The notes beneath the pieces were generated by a model. The model did not search any database. It saw only the letters and a program-made list of their open reading frames with translations, and was not told the origin of the DNA. Positions 11,172-19,180 of a stretch of 64,000 nt of DNA are shown here, one piece after another. Position numbers and translations under genes: made by a program. Source of the stretch: an uncultured Granulosicoccaceae bacterium (GTDB taxonomy: Bacteria > Pseudomonadota > Gammaproteobacteria > Granulosicoccales > Granulosicoccaceae); the NCBI GenBank assembly GCA_938005265.1, contig CALLOA010000125.1, positions 1 to 64,000 of the forward strand, read 5' to 3'. Position 1 is the stretch's first letter. Each line of letters opens with the position of its first letter.

Positions 11172-13310
11172 ATGGAAGATTCAAACAGCGGAGTGCATCC
11201 GGGCCCGCGAGCGGGTAGTATTTCAAACGCTACACAATCAAACGCTACACAAACTCATACAGAACTCTCTGGCTCAAAAAAGTCAGATGAATCGATCGAA
11301 CCACAATCGACCCAAGCAGATCCAACCCAACAATCAGATCGGCCCCAATCAAGTACGGCGCAATCAAGTACGGCCCAACAGCCACAGCTGAGTGATCAGC
11401 AACTCATTGACTATATATACGATATAGCGCTGGATCCTGGCAACCTTCCTGAATTCATAGATCGAATTGCAGATACCGGGCTTGAAGCAAGCGAAAAACA
11501 CGTTGCCAGCGATAACTATTCCGGCCAGAACTATTCGCCCGGAAACAGCTCTCTGCAAAATCACTCCCCCCAAAACAAGTCGAGAAGTCCTCTCGAACTT
11601 GCACGCATTCAAACGCTAAGCGCTATACTCGAATCCCATCTAAACCGCGCGGAAACCTTTCTTGATCGTGTTTCGCCGGATCAAGCAGTTGATGAGACCC
11701 GGAAGGTCCTGGATTCCTATGATTCAACGCCCGCTTTACTAATAAATGCCGCACTTGAGATTGAAGAATTCAATCAGATGGCAGTTGATGCCTATGGCAT
11801 TGACGAAGAAGCATCCCTTGAAAGCCTGCCATTCATCGATTCTGATATCGACACGCTGTTCACAACACTGCGGCAAATGTTGAGAGATCGAACCGGCAAG
11901 GGAGAGTTATTGGCCCTGCAACCCGAGGAATCTGAAAAAACCGAATCAACACCGCCACCTGCATTGATGCATGCACACTGGCTTGATATAGCATCAGCTG
12001 AACCGCTTGTGATTGGTGGACGTAGTGGTTTTGTTTTACTCGTCTCCACCGATATCAGCTGGCCACTGGCGCTCGATCAGACTCTGCACGAAGTTTTTAC
12101 CCTGACCGCAACTGAGAGAGGGATAGTGCGCTCCCTGGTGGAAGGCAACACGCTCAATACAATCGCTGAAAATCGTAATCGTTCTATTGGCACAATTCGA
12201 ACACAGGTAAAGTCGATTCTGGCAAAGACACGCACACACTCTCAGTCAGAACTAATCCGGGTAACGTTGTCATTGATGGAAATTATCAAACGATCTCCAT
12301 TGCTTGGAACAACAACGGCAGTCGTCAAAGCCAACTCGCCCGATTCAGATAATCCCGTGGAGCTTCGGCCAGCGGAGTATCAAACCCTGGTACTGCATGA
12401 CGGTCGCAAGCTCGACTATCTGGTTCAAGGGGACAGTGAAGGGCACCCTGTTCTCTTCAGCCACATGGGCTATGGTTTGGCTCTTTGGCCACAGGCAGCT
12501 TTAAGGCTTGCCATGATCCACAAACTCAAGGTCATCACACCGGTAAGATCAGGCTTCGGCAAAAGTGACAAAGTAGACAAGTCAGCTGACATACTGAAAG
12601 TTACACGCGAGGACACTCTTGCGGTGTTGGATCATTTGGGCATAGAACAAATTAGCTATATAGCCCAGGGAAATGACCTGATCTTTGCACTGGATTTTGC
12701 GCAACACTACAGGAATCGAACACAGCAAATTATCGGCCTGGGCTCACGCTTGCCACTCACCACAGATATTCAGTACTCCGGCATGGGGAAATGGCACCGG
12801 TTTATTCTCTCGACTGCCCGTTACGCTCCACATTTGCTTTACTTTTCAGCTAAAGCGGCATTTATACTCGGGCGTAAAATCGGTCGTGAGCAGATGTTTA
12901 AAAATGTTCACCAAAGCTCACCAGCAGACATAGCAATACAGGAAAAACCCGAGATCAAACAAACCCTATTGGAAAGCTCACAACTCTCACTCAGTGAAGA
13001 TCACACCGCAGCGTTCGCCTATGCAAAGGAATTGTTTGCGACCGAAAGTGATTGGACCGAACTGGTGCAACAGACCAAGGACATACCCGCTTGGTATGTA
13101 AGCGGCGACGAAGACCCTCTGGGCGACCCGGCTACTATTGCCGCCTATCGAGAGGCTTACCCCTGGATCAATATCGAGGTGGTTGATAACGCCGGGCAAC
13201 TGCTCTTTTATCAGAAGTTTGAAGAATTGATTCCACGCATCGCAGAATCAATCTCTAATTGTCAAGATTATGACGATGCGCACGGCGATACTACAGCTGC
13301 CGTCACGTAA
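11172..13310 (+). CDS. LuxR-family regulator fused to a degenerate alpha/beta-hydrolase domain
   Basis: 712 aa, much longer than ordinary LuxR regulators. Residues 1-70 are a disordered Ser/Thr/Gln linker with two exact 15-bp duplications; 75-300 include a PAS-like stretch (STPALLINAALEIEEFN, about 185-201). The LuxR-type helix-turn-helix is at 307-370 (LTATERGIVRSLVEGNTLNTIAE...). Residues 400-695 have an alpha/beta-hydrolase fold. The nucleophile elbow, normally G-x-S-x-G, reads AQGND (498-502) with no serine, and the terminal histidine position reads NAGQLL (Gln 676); only the acidic loop SGDEDPLGD remains. The domain is therefore probably a ligand sensor, not an enzyme. The catabolic cluster starts 0.9 kb downstream on the same strand, so regulation of it is an inference. 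Confidence 0.85.
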   Translation: MEDSNSGVHPGPRAGSISNATQSNATQTHTELSGSKKSDESIEPQSTQADPTQQSDRPQSSTAQSSTAQQPQLSDQQLIDYIYDIALDPGNLPEFIDRIADTGLEASEKHVASDNYSGQNYSPGNSSLQNHSPQNKSRSPLELARIQTLSAILESHLNRAETFLDRVSPDQAVDETRKVLDSYDSTPALLINAALEIEEFNQMAVDAYGIDEEASLESLPFIDSDIDTLFTTLRQMLRDRTGKGELLALQPEESEKTESTPPPALMHAHWLDIASAEPLVIGGRSGFVLLVSTDISWPLALDQTLHEVFTLTATERGIVRSLVEGNTLNTIAENRNRSIGTIRTQVKSILAKTRTHSQSELIRVTLSLMEIIKRSPLLGTTTAVVKANSPDSDNPVELRPAEYQTLVLHDGRKLDYLVQGDSEGHPVLFSHMGYGLALWPQAALRLAMIHKLKVITPVRSGFGKSDKVDKSADILKVTREDTLAVLDHLGIEQISYIAQGNDLIFALDFAQHYRNRTQQIIGLGSRLPLTTDIQYSGMGKWHRFILSTARYAPHLLYFSAKAAFILGRKIGREQMFKNVHQSSPADIAIQEKPEIKQTLLESSQLSLSEDHTAAFAYAKELFATESDWTELVQQTKDIPAWYVSGDEDPLGDPATIAAYREAYPWINIEVVDNAGQLLFYQKFEELIPRIAESISNCQDYDDAHGDTTAAVT
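11223..11252 (+). repeat. Exact 15-bp tandem duplication in the linker
   Basis: TCAAACGCTACACAA is present twice without a gap (11223-11237, 11238-11252), producing a repeated S-N-A-T-Q in the disordered N-terminus of the LuxR-type protein. Confidence 0.9.
11346..11374 (+). repeat. Second 15-bp tandem duplication in the linker
   Basis: CAATCAAGTACGGC is repeated with a 15-bp period (11346-11359 and 11361-11374), giving a repeated S-S-T-A-Q. It has the same period as the other duplication 120 bases upstream, keeping the frame. Confidence 0.88.
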
Positions 13311-13342
13311 TTCACGGCTACGGCTCCCAAGCTAGAGCCATC

Positions 13343-13358
13343 TACCCCAAATGGGGTA
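13343..13358. promoter_or_regulatory. Palindrome TACCCCA-AA-TGGGGTA, possible LuxR/NarL-type operator
   Basis: Two perfectly inverted heptamers separated by two bases. The 7-2-7 geometry and TACCCC arms resemble the NarL inverted-heptamer site (TACYYMT), matching six of seven positions per arm. It lies 33 bases after the LuxR-hydrolase stop and 85 bases before the TRIC gene start, where an operator would act. It could also be the stem of a small hairpin. Confidence 0.4.
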
Positions 13359-13442
13359 TGAAAATTTTACAAAACCTAAGGTATTCACCCTGATAGACGG
13401 CACGCCTATTATTTTCTTCCTGCTGAAGGAATGGACTAAGGC

Positions 13443-14099
13443 ATGCTGTTACTCATGGATTTACTAGCAACTTATTGTTTTGCCTGCACTGGGGCGCTGG
13501 TTGCCCTCAGGGCAAGGATGCGAGCCTGGCAAGTTGTTCTCGCCGCGATGCTAACTTCAGTCGGTGGTGGCACAACAAGAGATCTTCTACTAGGCAGTGA
13601 TCAGCTGTTCTGGCTACTTAACCCGAACTATCTGCTCGTAATCGGCTCTGCCATCCTTTTTGCCATCGTTTTTTCCAGACAACGCAAATATTCACGACGT
13701 AACGGCCGTCGCAAGGGTTCAGTTATCTCACGACCCTTTTGCCGGGCATTGGATGCAACAGGAACCAGCGTGTTTATCGTAGTAGGTGTACTTGCTGCGA
13801 TCCGGGCGGATTGCAGCCTGCCTGCCATCGTACTGGCAGGTATGTTTACCGGTATTGGCGGCGGGCTCATCCGCCAATTGGTCTTGGAAACAGAATTTGT
13901 AGCGTTTCGAAATTTCGCGAATGCGGTTACCGCTCTGATCATGGCATTTGTTTGTAGTTTCAGCCTGTTAAATTACTTTGACCCACTGCTAACAATACTA
14001 GCCGCAGCCGCAATTCACCCTCTACTACTTGAAATTTTCAGCCGTATGCAAACTAAACGCAAAACTGCCCGTACTTTTAACTGGGCACCCTCCCGCTAG
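13443..14099 (+). CDS. TRIC/UPF0126-family cation channel protein
   Basis: 218 aa inner-membrane protein with seven hydrophobic segments arranged as two related halves, each with a Gly-rich kink: SVGGGTTRDLLLG near residue 40 and TGIGGGLIRQL near residue 140. This is the signature of the UPF0126 family (E. coli YadS/YicG), whose prokaryotic members form trimeric potassium-type channels; some homologues have been linked to glycine uptake. The start ATG at 13443 gives a protein beginning directly in the first membrane segment. It stands between the LuxR-hydrolase gene and the catabolic cluster, about 107 bases before the latter, so it may belong with it. Confidence 0.85.
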   Translation: MLLLMDLLATYCFACTGALVALRARMRAWQVVLAAMLTSVGGGTTRDLLLGSDQLFWLLNPNYLLVIGSAILFAIVFSRQRKYSRRNGRRKGSVISRPFCRALDATGTSVFIVVGVLAAIRADCSLPAIVLAGMFTGIGGGLIRQLVLETEFVAFRNFANAVTALIMAFVCSFSLLNYFDPLLTILAAAAIHPLLLEIFSRMQTKRKTARTFNWAPSR

Positions 14100-14205
14100 A
14101 GGTCATACAACTACACCATCTCTGCTGTATTGTCGCTATTGTCTTGTTGAAGAATAGTGCATTCAGGCATACTGCTATCTGACACTATCGACCGAGGCAG
14201 TACAG

Positions 14206-15345
14206 ATGCCGATGCTTCCCAGCGTTAATGAATTCAGGGAAATCAGCAGGGGTTACCACAAAAATCCTTCACATTCCCTATCACTGGCTGCAGATGCTTA
14301 TACGAAAGACGCATGGTTTTCAGTAGACCAGCTCGAGATTATTGCTAAAACCTGGCAATGGGTTTGTCATGTTGAAAAAGTACGCGAGCCCGGCTCCTAT
14401 GTCTGTGCCAATATCGCGGGCCAACCTATCGCCGTCGTTCGTGACCGCGAAGGTGTCCTGCGCGCTTTCTACAATGTTTGTAAACACCGTGCGCATCATT
14501 TGCTTGAAGGCAGCGGTAACGCTGCTCGCATAACCTGCCCGTATCACGCATGGACTTACAAATTGGATGGTGCGCTATTGCGTGCACCCCATACAGAAAA
14601 CCTTGCAGGCTTCGAAACCAGTAAGATCTGTCTTGATCAGGTTCAAGTAGAAGAATTTCACGGTTTCATCTATGTCAATCTCGACCCGAATGCAGCGTCA
14701 TTGGTATCGCAAAGCGGAGAACTTGGCAAAGAGATAGGTCAGTGGGCACCAGATGTTGCAGACCTGACATTCGCTCACAGACTGACATACGACATCAAGT
14801 CGAATTGGAAAAATGTGGTTGATAATTTTCTTGAGTGTTACCACTGCCCGGTAGCCCACAAGGATTTTTGCGAGCTTGTAGATATGGAAACCTACAAGGT
14901 TACAACCCACGGCATCTACTCCAGCCATATGGCCGATGCCGGCAACAGTCCGAACGCCGCTTACGATACTTCCAATGCTACTGTTAAAACGCATGCTGTC
15001 TGGTGGTTATGGCCAAACACCTGCCTGATGCGTTATCCCGGCCGCTCAAATATGCTGGTACTGAATATCATCCCGGCCGGCACCGACAGAACGCTGGAGA
15101 CTTACGATTTCTTTCTTGAAACCCCGGAACCGGATGACATGGAAAAAGAAGCAATCCGGTATATCGATGATGTATTGCAGGTCGAAGATATAACGCTGGT
15201 AGAAAGTGTACAACGAGGAATGAATACCCCCGCTTTCCAGCAGGGCCGCATTGTGAACGACCCGCACGGTTCCGGCAAATCAGAACACGCACTCCATCAT
15301 TTTCACGGCCTCGTGCTGGATTCTTACCGCAGGGCATCAGCATGA
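14206..15345 (+). CDS. Rieske non-heme iron oxygenase, quaternary-ammonium type (CntA-like), copy A
   Basis: 379 aa catalytic subunit. The Rieske [2Fe-2S] ligands are C92, H94, C111 and H114 (CKH...CPYH). The mononuclear iron site is H213 and H218 with D328 as likely third ligand. The residue bridging the two centres is Glu (E210 in DNFLECYHC) rather than the usual Asp; this Glu is a known mark of carnitine monooxygenase CntA and related betaine oxygenases, and E210/H213/H218/D328 all lie at a constant offset of 5 from the CntA residues. Expected reaction: O2-dependent hydroxylation of an N-methyl or adjacent carbon of a betaine-like substrate, leading to C-N cleavage. It overlaps the next gene by 4 bases. 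No ferredoxin-reductase partner is encoded nearby. Confidence 0.88.
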   Translation: MPMLPSVNEFREISRGYHKNPSHSLSLAADAYTKDAWFSVDQLEIIAKTWQWVCHVEKVREPGSYVCANIAGQPIAVVRDREGVLRAFYNVCKHRAHHLLEGSGNAARITCPYHAWTYKLDGALLRAPHTENLAGFETSKICLDQVQVEEFHGFIYVNLDPNAASLVSQSGELGKEIGQWAPDVADLTFAHRLTYDIKSNWKNVVDNFLECYHCPVAHKDFCELVDMETYKVTTHGIYSSHMADAGNSPNAAYDTSNATVKTHAVWWLWPNTCLMRYPGRSNMLVLNIIPAGTDRTLETYDFFLETPEPDDMEKEAIRYIDDVLQVEDITLVESVQRGMNTPAFQQGRIVNDPHGSGKSEHALHHFHGLVLDSYRRASA

Positions 15346-16151
15346 ACGGTCAACTGGAAGGAAAAATAGCATTGGTAACGGGCGGTCGCGGCGGTATCGG
15401 CCGTGCCATTTGCCAACGTTTTGCTAAAGAAGGAGCGAGGGTTTTTGCTGCAGACCTTAATCCGTCCGGTTCATTAGAAGGCGAATCTGATACCGATATG
15501 AGCGGTGTGACGTTCGTGCCACTTGATGTCACGCAGGAAGCTCAGGCGATTGATGCCATGAAATCAATTGAATCGGTACACGGAAAATTAAATGTATTGG
15601 TTAATGCTGCCGGTATCGAAATCGAGAAGACGATAGAAGACACGTCACTGGAGGAATGGAACCAGAGTTTTGCCGTTAACGTTACAGGCACTTTTCTCAC
15701 TTGCAAATATGCGCTGCCACTATTGCGAAATGCCGTAAGCGATGGTCACTCGGCATCAGTTATCAACTTTGGCTCCTATGATGGCTTTATTGCAGACCCT
15801 GGTCTGGCTGCCTATTGCGCAACCAAAGGTGCGGTGCATGCACTAACCAAAGCCATGGCCTGTGACCACGGCCCGGAGGGCATTCGGGTTAATGCAATCT
15901 GCCCGGGTTATGTAGACACACCAATGTTACAAAGCTTTTTCGAAGGTGATGGCTCAGGTGGCGATGGTGGCACTATCGAATCGTTGCAGCAAGCCGTAAA
16001 AGATGTGCATCCGCTGCGCACCTACGGCACCCCGAACGACATTGCCAATCTGGTTAACTGGCTGGCATCGGACGAAGCCCGTTACGCATCCGGACAACTT
16101 TGGGTACTTGACGGCGGTTTGTCAGCCCAGGTGCAACAGATGAAACTCTAG
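15342..16151 (+). CDS. Short-chain dehydrogenase/reductase, first of a pair
   Basis: 269 aa classical SDR, NAD(P)-dependent. Cofactor motif TGGRGGIG near residue 14, NAAG near residue 90, catalytic Ser in NFGSYDGF, YCATK (Tyr/Lys pair) near residue 160, and the C-terminal SGQLWVLDGG typical of the FabG-like subfamily. ATGA overlap with the Rieske gene implies translational coupling. Probably oxidises a hydroxyl or reduces a carbonyl on the degradation product; the substrate cannot be told from sequence. Confidence 0.9.
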   Translation: MNGQLEGKIALVTGGRGGIGRAICQRFAKEGARVFAADLNPSGSLEGESDTDMSGVTFVPLDVTQEAQAIDAMKSIESVHGKLNVLVNAAGIEIEKTIEDTSLEEWNQSFAVNVTGTFLTCKYALPLLRNAVSDGHSASVINFGSYDGFIADPGLAAYCATKGAVHALTKAMACDHGPEGIRVNAICPGYVDTPMLQSFFEGDGSGGDGGTIESLQQAVKDVHPLRTYGTPNDIANLVNWLASDEARYASGQLWVLDGGLSAQVQQMKL

Positions 16152-16153
16152 CT

Positions 16154-16909
16154 ATGCATGACAAAACAAGAACAGCATTAGTTACCGGCGGCAGTCGTGG
16201 TATCGGTAAAGCCATAGTAGAACGCCTGTTAGATGACGGGCTGCAGGTTGTAGCCTGTGGACGTAGCGCCAAACCCGAAGACTTTGCTGCTTCAGCACAC
16301 TGGGTAGAGGCTGATGTGTCAAAACCGGCAGATGCCAACCGACTGACCAGAATAGCGAGTAAAATGTTCGGCTCTATTGATGTGCTGGTTAACAATGCCG
16401 GAGTGCAGGTAGAACGCACTGTTACTGAAAGTACAGATGATGACTGGGACCTGGTAGTCGGGGTAAATTGCCGAGGGGTGTTTAATCTTTGCCGCGCGGT
16501 ACTACCAGCCATGGAAAAGAACAGCGGAGTCATTATAAATATTGGCTCCATCTCCGGCGTTGTCGCAGACCCCGGCATGGCCTTGTACAATGCTTCAAAA
16601 GCCTTCGTACATGGATTGACTCGCTCCATCGCTGTAGATCACGGCCCTGCTGTCAGATGCAATGCGATACAACCCGGCTGGATCATGACGGCTATGGCTG
16701 ATGATGCGTTTGCTGTCGCAAATAGCCCTCAAGCTGCAAAACAGGATGCCATAGCTCGCCACCCTGCAGGCCGATTTGGCCAACCACAAGATATAGCCAA
16801 AACAGTAAGCTGGCTGATATCAGACGATGCGGCTTTTGTTACTGGTCAGTGTTTTACAGTCGATGGTGGTATGACTGCAGCATCACCATTACAACCAGGT
16901 TTATTTTAA
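16154..16909 (+). CDS. Short-chain dehydrogenase/reductase, second of a pair
   Basis: 251 aa classical SDR. TGGSRGIG cofactor motif near residue 12, NNAG near residue 80, catalytic Ser in IGSISG, YNASK near residue 150 and TGQCFTVDGG at the C-terminus. Related to, but clearly diverged from, the preceding SDR, so this is not a recent duplication. It starts 2 bases after the previous stop and its own stop overlaps the next start by one base (TAATG). Confidence 0.9.
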   Translation: MHDKTRTALVTGGSRGIGKAIVERLLDDGLQVVACGRSAKPEDFAASAHWVEADVSKPADANRLTRIASKMFGSIDVLVNNAGVQVERTVTESTDDDWDLVVGVNCRGVFNLCRAVLPAMEKNSGVIINIGSISGVVADPGMALYNASKAFVHGLTRSIAVDHGPAVRCNAIQPGWIMTAMADDAFAVANSPQAAKQDAIARHPAGRFGQPQDIAKTVSWLISDDAAFVTGQCFTVDGGMTAASPLQPGLF

Positions 16910-17895
16910 TGACTCAAAATAAACAGTATGAGATTCCGGTGCACACGGCAGTTCTTGGCGCTGGAGTTATTGGTGCTAGCTGGGCAGCTCTCTTTCTGGC
17001 CGCCGGGCGTAGTGTTGCCGTTTACGATGTAACCGATAACTTTGAACAGACAGTTCGCAACTATGTTGCTAACGTGTGGCCAACACTTGAAGCGCTGGCG
17101 CTCACAACGCACGGCAATCCTGACAACATCACTTTCCATGACAAAGCCAGCAGTGCCGTAGATGGTGCAGGGTTCATTCAGGAAAGCGTACCGGAGCGGC
17201 TTGAAATAAAACAGGCTTTGTATAGGGAAATTGAAGAATCTTTGTCAAGTGACGCCATTATTGCTTCCTCTGCATCTGGCCTGACATTAAGTGAAATGCA
17301 AGGTGGCTGGCATAAACCAGCACGTTTTATACTTGGCCACCCCTTTAATCCTCCCCATCTGATTCCGCTGGTAGAGCTGTTAGCTAATAGCAAAACAGAT
17401 GACGATGTATTACCCAAAGCTGAAGCGTTCTATCATCACATCGGTAAAGTTACGATACGTGTTAAACGTGAGGTTCCCGCACACGTGGCTAACCGCTTAC
17501 AAGCTGCCCTATGGCGCGAAGCTATCAGCCTGGTGGCTGATGGCGTGGCATCTGTAGAGGATGTCGACAAGGCTATATGGGCAGGTCCCGGTTTACGCTG
17601 GGCTGCGATGGGGCCACATCAATTGTTCCATCTCGGTGCCGGTGTTGGTGGTATGGAGGAATTTTGCAATCGTTATGCACCAAGCTTTCACCGTTGGTGG
17701 GACGATCTAGGCACACCGGAACTGACACCGGAAACTGTACGCTTGCTGGTTGACGGTCTAAGCAATAAATCCGGTACATCAACCGCAAGCGATTCTGGCG
17801 GAAAGCAAAACCCGCAGCAACACAATGAAGATGCCGCCTATCGTGACGAACTGATTGTTGCCATGCTAAATGCAACCCGGGCAATGAGGAAGTAA
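16909..17895 (+). CDS. L-carnitine dehydrogenase-like / 3-hydroxyacyl-CoA dehydrogenase-family enzyme
   Basis: 328 aa. The Rossmann motif GAGVIGASWAALF lies near residue 13, the catalytic-His segment GHPFNPPHLIPLVEL near residue 143, and the C-terminal block GPGLRWAAMGPHQLFHLGAG is the signature shared with L-carnitine 3-dehydrogenase and L-gulonate 3-dehydrogenase. It likely oxidises a 3-hydroxy group with NAD+. The ATG at 16909, overlapping the SDR stop, is chosen over a further-upstream in-frame ATG because the latter lies inside the SDR gene. The beta-keto-acid cleavage enzyme and thioesterase that accompany lcdH in known carnitine operons are missing, so the substrate may be a different hydroxy-betaine. 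Confidence 0.82.
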   Translation: MTQNKQYEIPVHTAVLGAGVIGASWAALFLAAGRSVAVYDVTDNFEQTVRNYVANVWPTLEALALTTHGNPDNITFHDKASSAVDGAGFIQESVPERLEIKQALYREIEESLSSDAIIASSASGLTLSEMQGGWHKPARFILGHPFNPPHLIPLVELLANSKTDDDVLPKAEAFYHHIGKVTIRVKREVPAHVANRLQAALWREAISLVADGVASVEDVDKAIWAGPGLRWAAMGPHQLFHLGAGVGGMEEFCNRYAPSFHRWWDDLGTPELTPETVRLLVDGLSNKSGTSTASDSGGKQNPQQHNEDAAYRDELIVAMLNATRAMRK

Positions 17896-17938
17896 AAATT
17901 GAGTTACAAAATTCGTATTATTGCAAAGCCATACTCTG

Positions 17939-19171
17939 ATGCAATCGTCCTATAAGAATTCAGAAACGCCAGCAGCAATAATGCAGGGTTCACCGCCTCC
18001 GGTTGAACAGCAGGTGCCATCCATAGATTGGGACAGACCACCCTGGAATCGATGGACATTCCAGCGTATGAGCCAGATTCTCCCGACAGCGCCCATTTAC
18101 AACGCTCGACTTCACAGTCCGATAAATGAATTGAAGGCGGAGCATCAAAGTATTGGAGATACTACTTTTACAAGGGCCGATGGCGTTGAATCTACAATCG
18201 ATCAATTACTGGATGATACTTACACCGACGGCTTCCTGGTGATTCATAGTGGCAAAGTCGTTCACGAAAGTTACTACAACAGCATGCACCCGCAGTCTCT
18301 GCATCTTGGCCAGTCAGTCTCCAAATCGATTGTCGCAACAACCGCTTCAGCACTATTTGATCAAGGCTTGATTAACATAGATTCGCTAGTGACAGACTAT
18401 TTACCGGAACTCACGGCAACGGCCTGGAATGGCGCCACTGTACAACAGGTACTGGATATGACTACCGGTGTGCGTTTTGGTGAAACCTATGATCGGCGCG
18501 ATAGCGATATAGGCAAAACCGATGTCGCTTGTGGCTGGAAACCGCCGCCGGAAGATATTGACACCAGCCAATGGCCATCCACGGTTTGGGATCAACTGCT
18601 AACGCTGACTGATAAAGAGGCCGAACACGGTTCCCGTTTTTTATACCGCTCCATTGAAACCGAAGTTCTGGGCTTCATGATGGAAAGGGTGACCGGCCAA
18701 CGCTTGCCAGATGTCATATCAAACTACTTGTGGAAGCCACTCGGAACAGAAGAGCACGCCAACATAACTGTTGACAGATTGGGATGCAGCACTGCAAGCG
18801 GCGGCATCAGTGCCAGCCTTCGAGACTATGCCCGTTTTGGGAAAATGTTACTCGACAACGGCCGGGTTAACGGCAAACAAATTGTTCCACGCTGGTGGAT
18901 TGACGATATCCGTGGTGGGTCACACGGTCTTTTCTCAAAAGAAGGAGAAGAGTTCTTTGCTAACGGTTGCTACAGAAACCAGTTCTGGATTGAAAACAAA
19001 GATAAATCGACTCATGTTTGTCTGGGTGTATTTGGCCAGTTTATCTATGTCTCCCCGGAGTACAACATGGTAGCCGTCAAGCTTTCCACCTGGCCTGATT
19101 TTATTAATCGCGAATTCAATCACGATACCATCAGGGCATTCCATGCCATCGCAAAAAAACTGAACACGTAG
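17939..19171 (+). CDS. Serine hydrolase of the beta-lactamase/NylB family
   Basis: About 410 aa, class C beta-lactamase fold (PF00144 type). The catalytic S-x-x-K is in GQSVSKSIVAT and the Tyr motif is YRS (in place of Y-x-N); the KTG box is replaced by GVFGQFIY, as in 6-aminohexanoate-dimer hydrolases and esterases of the family. No signal peptide is evident, so it is likely cytosolic and cleaves an ester or amide rather than acting in resistance. It follows the dehydrogenase by about 45 bases; the ATG at 17939 was taken, with TTG at 17921 an equal alternative, neither having a good ribosome binding site. It may free a betaine from a conjugate, an inference from context. Confidence 0.8.
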   Translation: MQSSYKNSETPAAIMQGSPPPVEQQVPSIDWDRPPWNRWTFQRMSQILPTAPIYNARLHSPINELKAEHQSIGDTTFTRADGVESTIDQLLDDTYTDGFLVIHSGKVVHESYYNSMHPQSLHLGQSVSKSIVATTASALFDQGLINIDSLVTDYLPELTATAWNGATVQQVLDMTTGVRFGETYDRRDSDIGKTDVACGWKPPPEDIDTSQWPSTVWDQLLTLTDKEAEHGSRFLYRSIETEVLGFMMERVTGQRLPDVISNYLWKPLGTEEHANITVDRLGCSTASGGISASLRDYARFGKMLLDNGRVNGKQIVPRWWIDDIRGGSHGLFSKEGEEFFANGCYRNQFWIENKDKSTHVCLGVFGQFIYVSPEYNMVAVKLSTWPDFINREFNHDTIRAFHAIAKKLNT

Positions 19172-19180
19172 GTAACACGC

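Noticed and set aside
17939-19171. True beta-lactamase (antibiotic resistance)
   Set aside because: No signal peptide, the KTG box is absent, and the setting is catabolic; the protein fits NylB-type hydrolases better.
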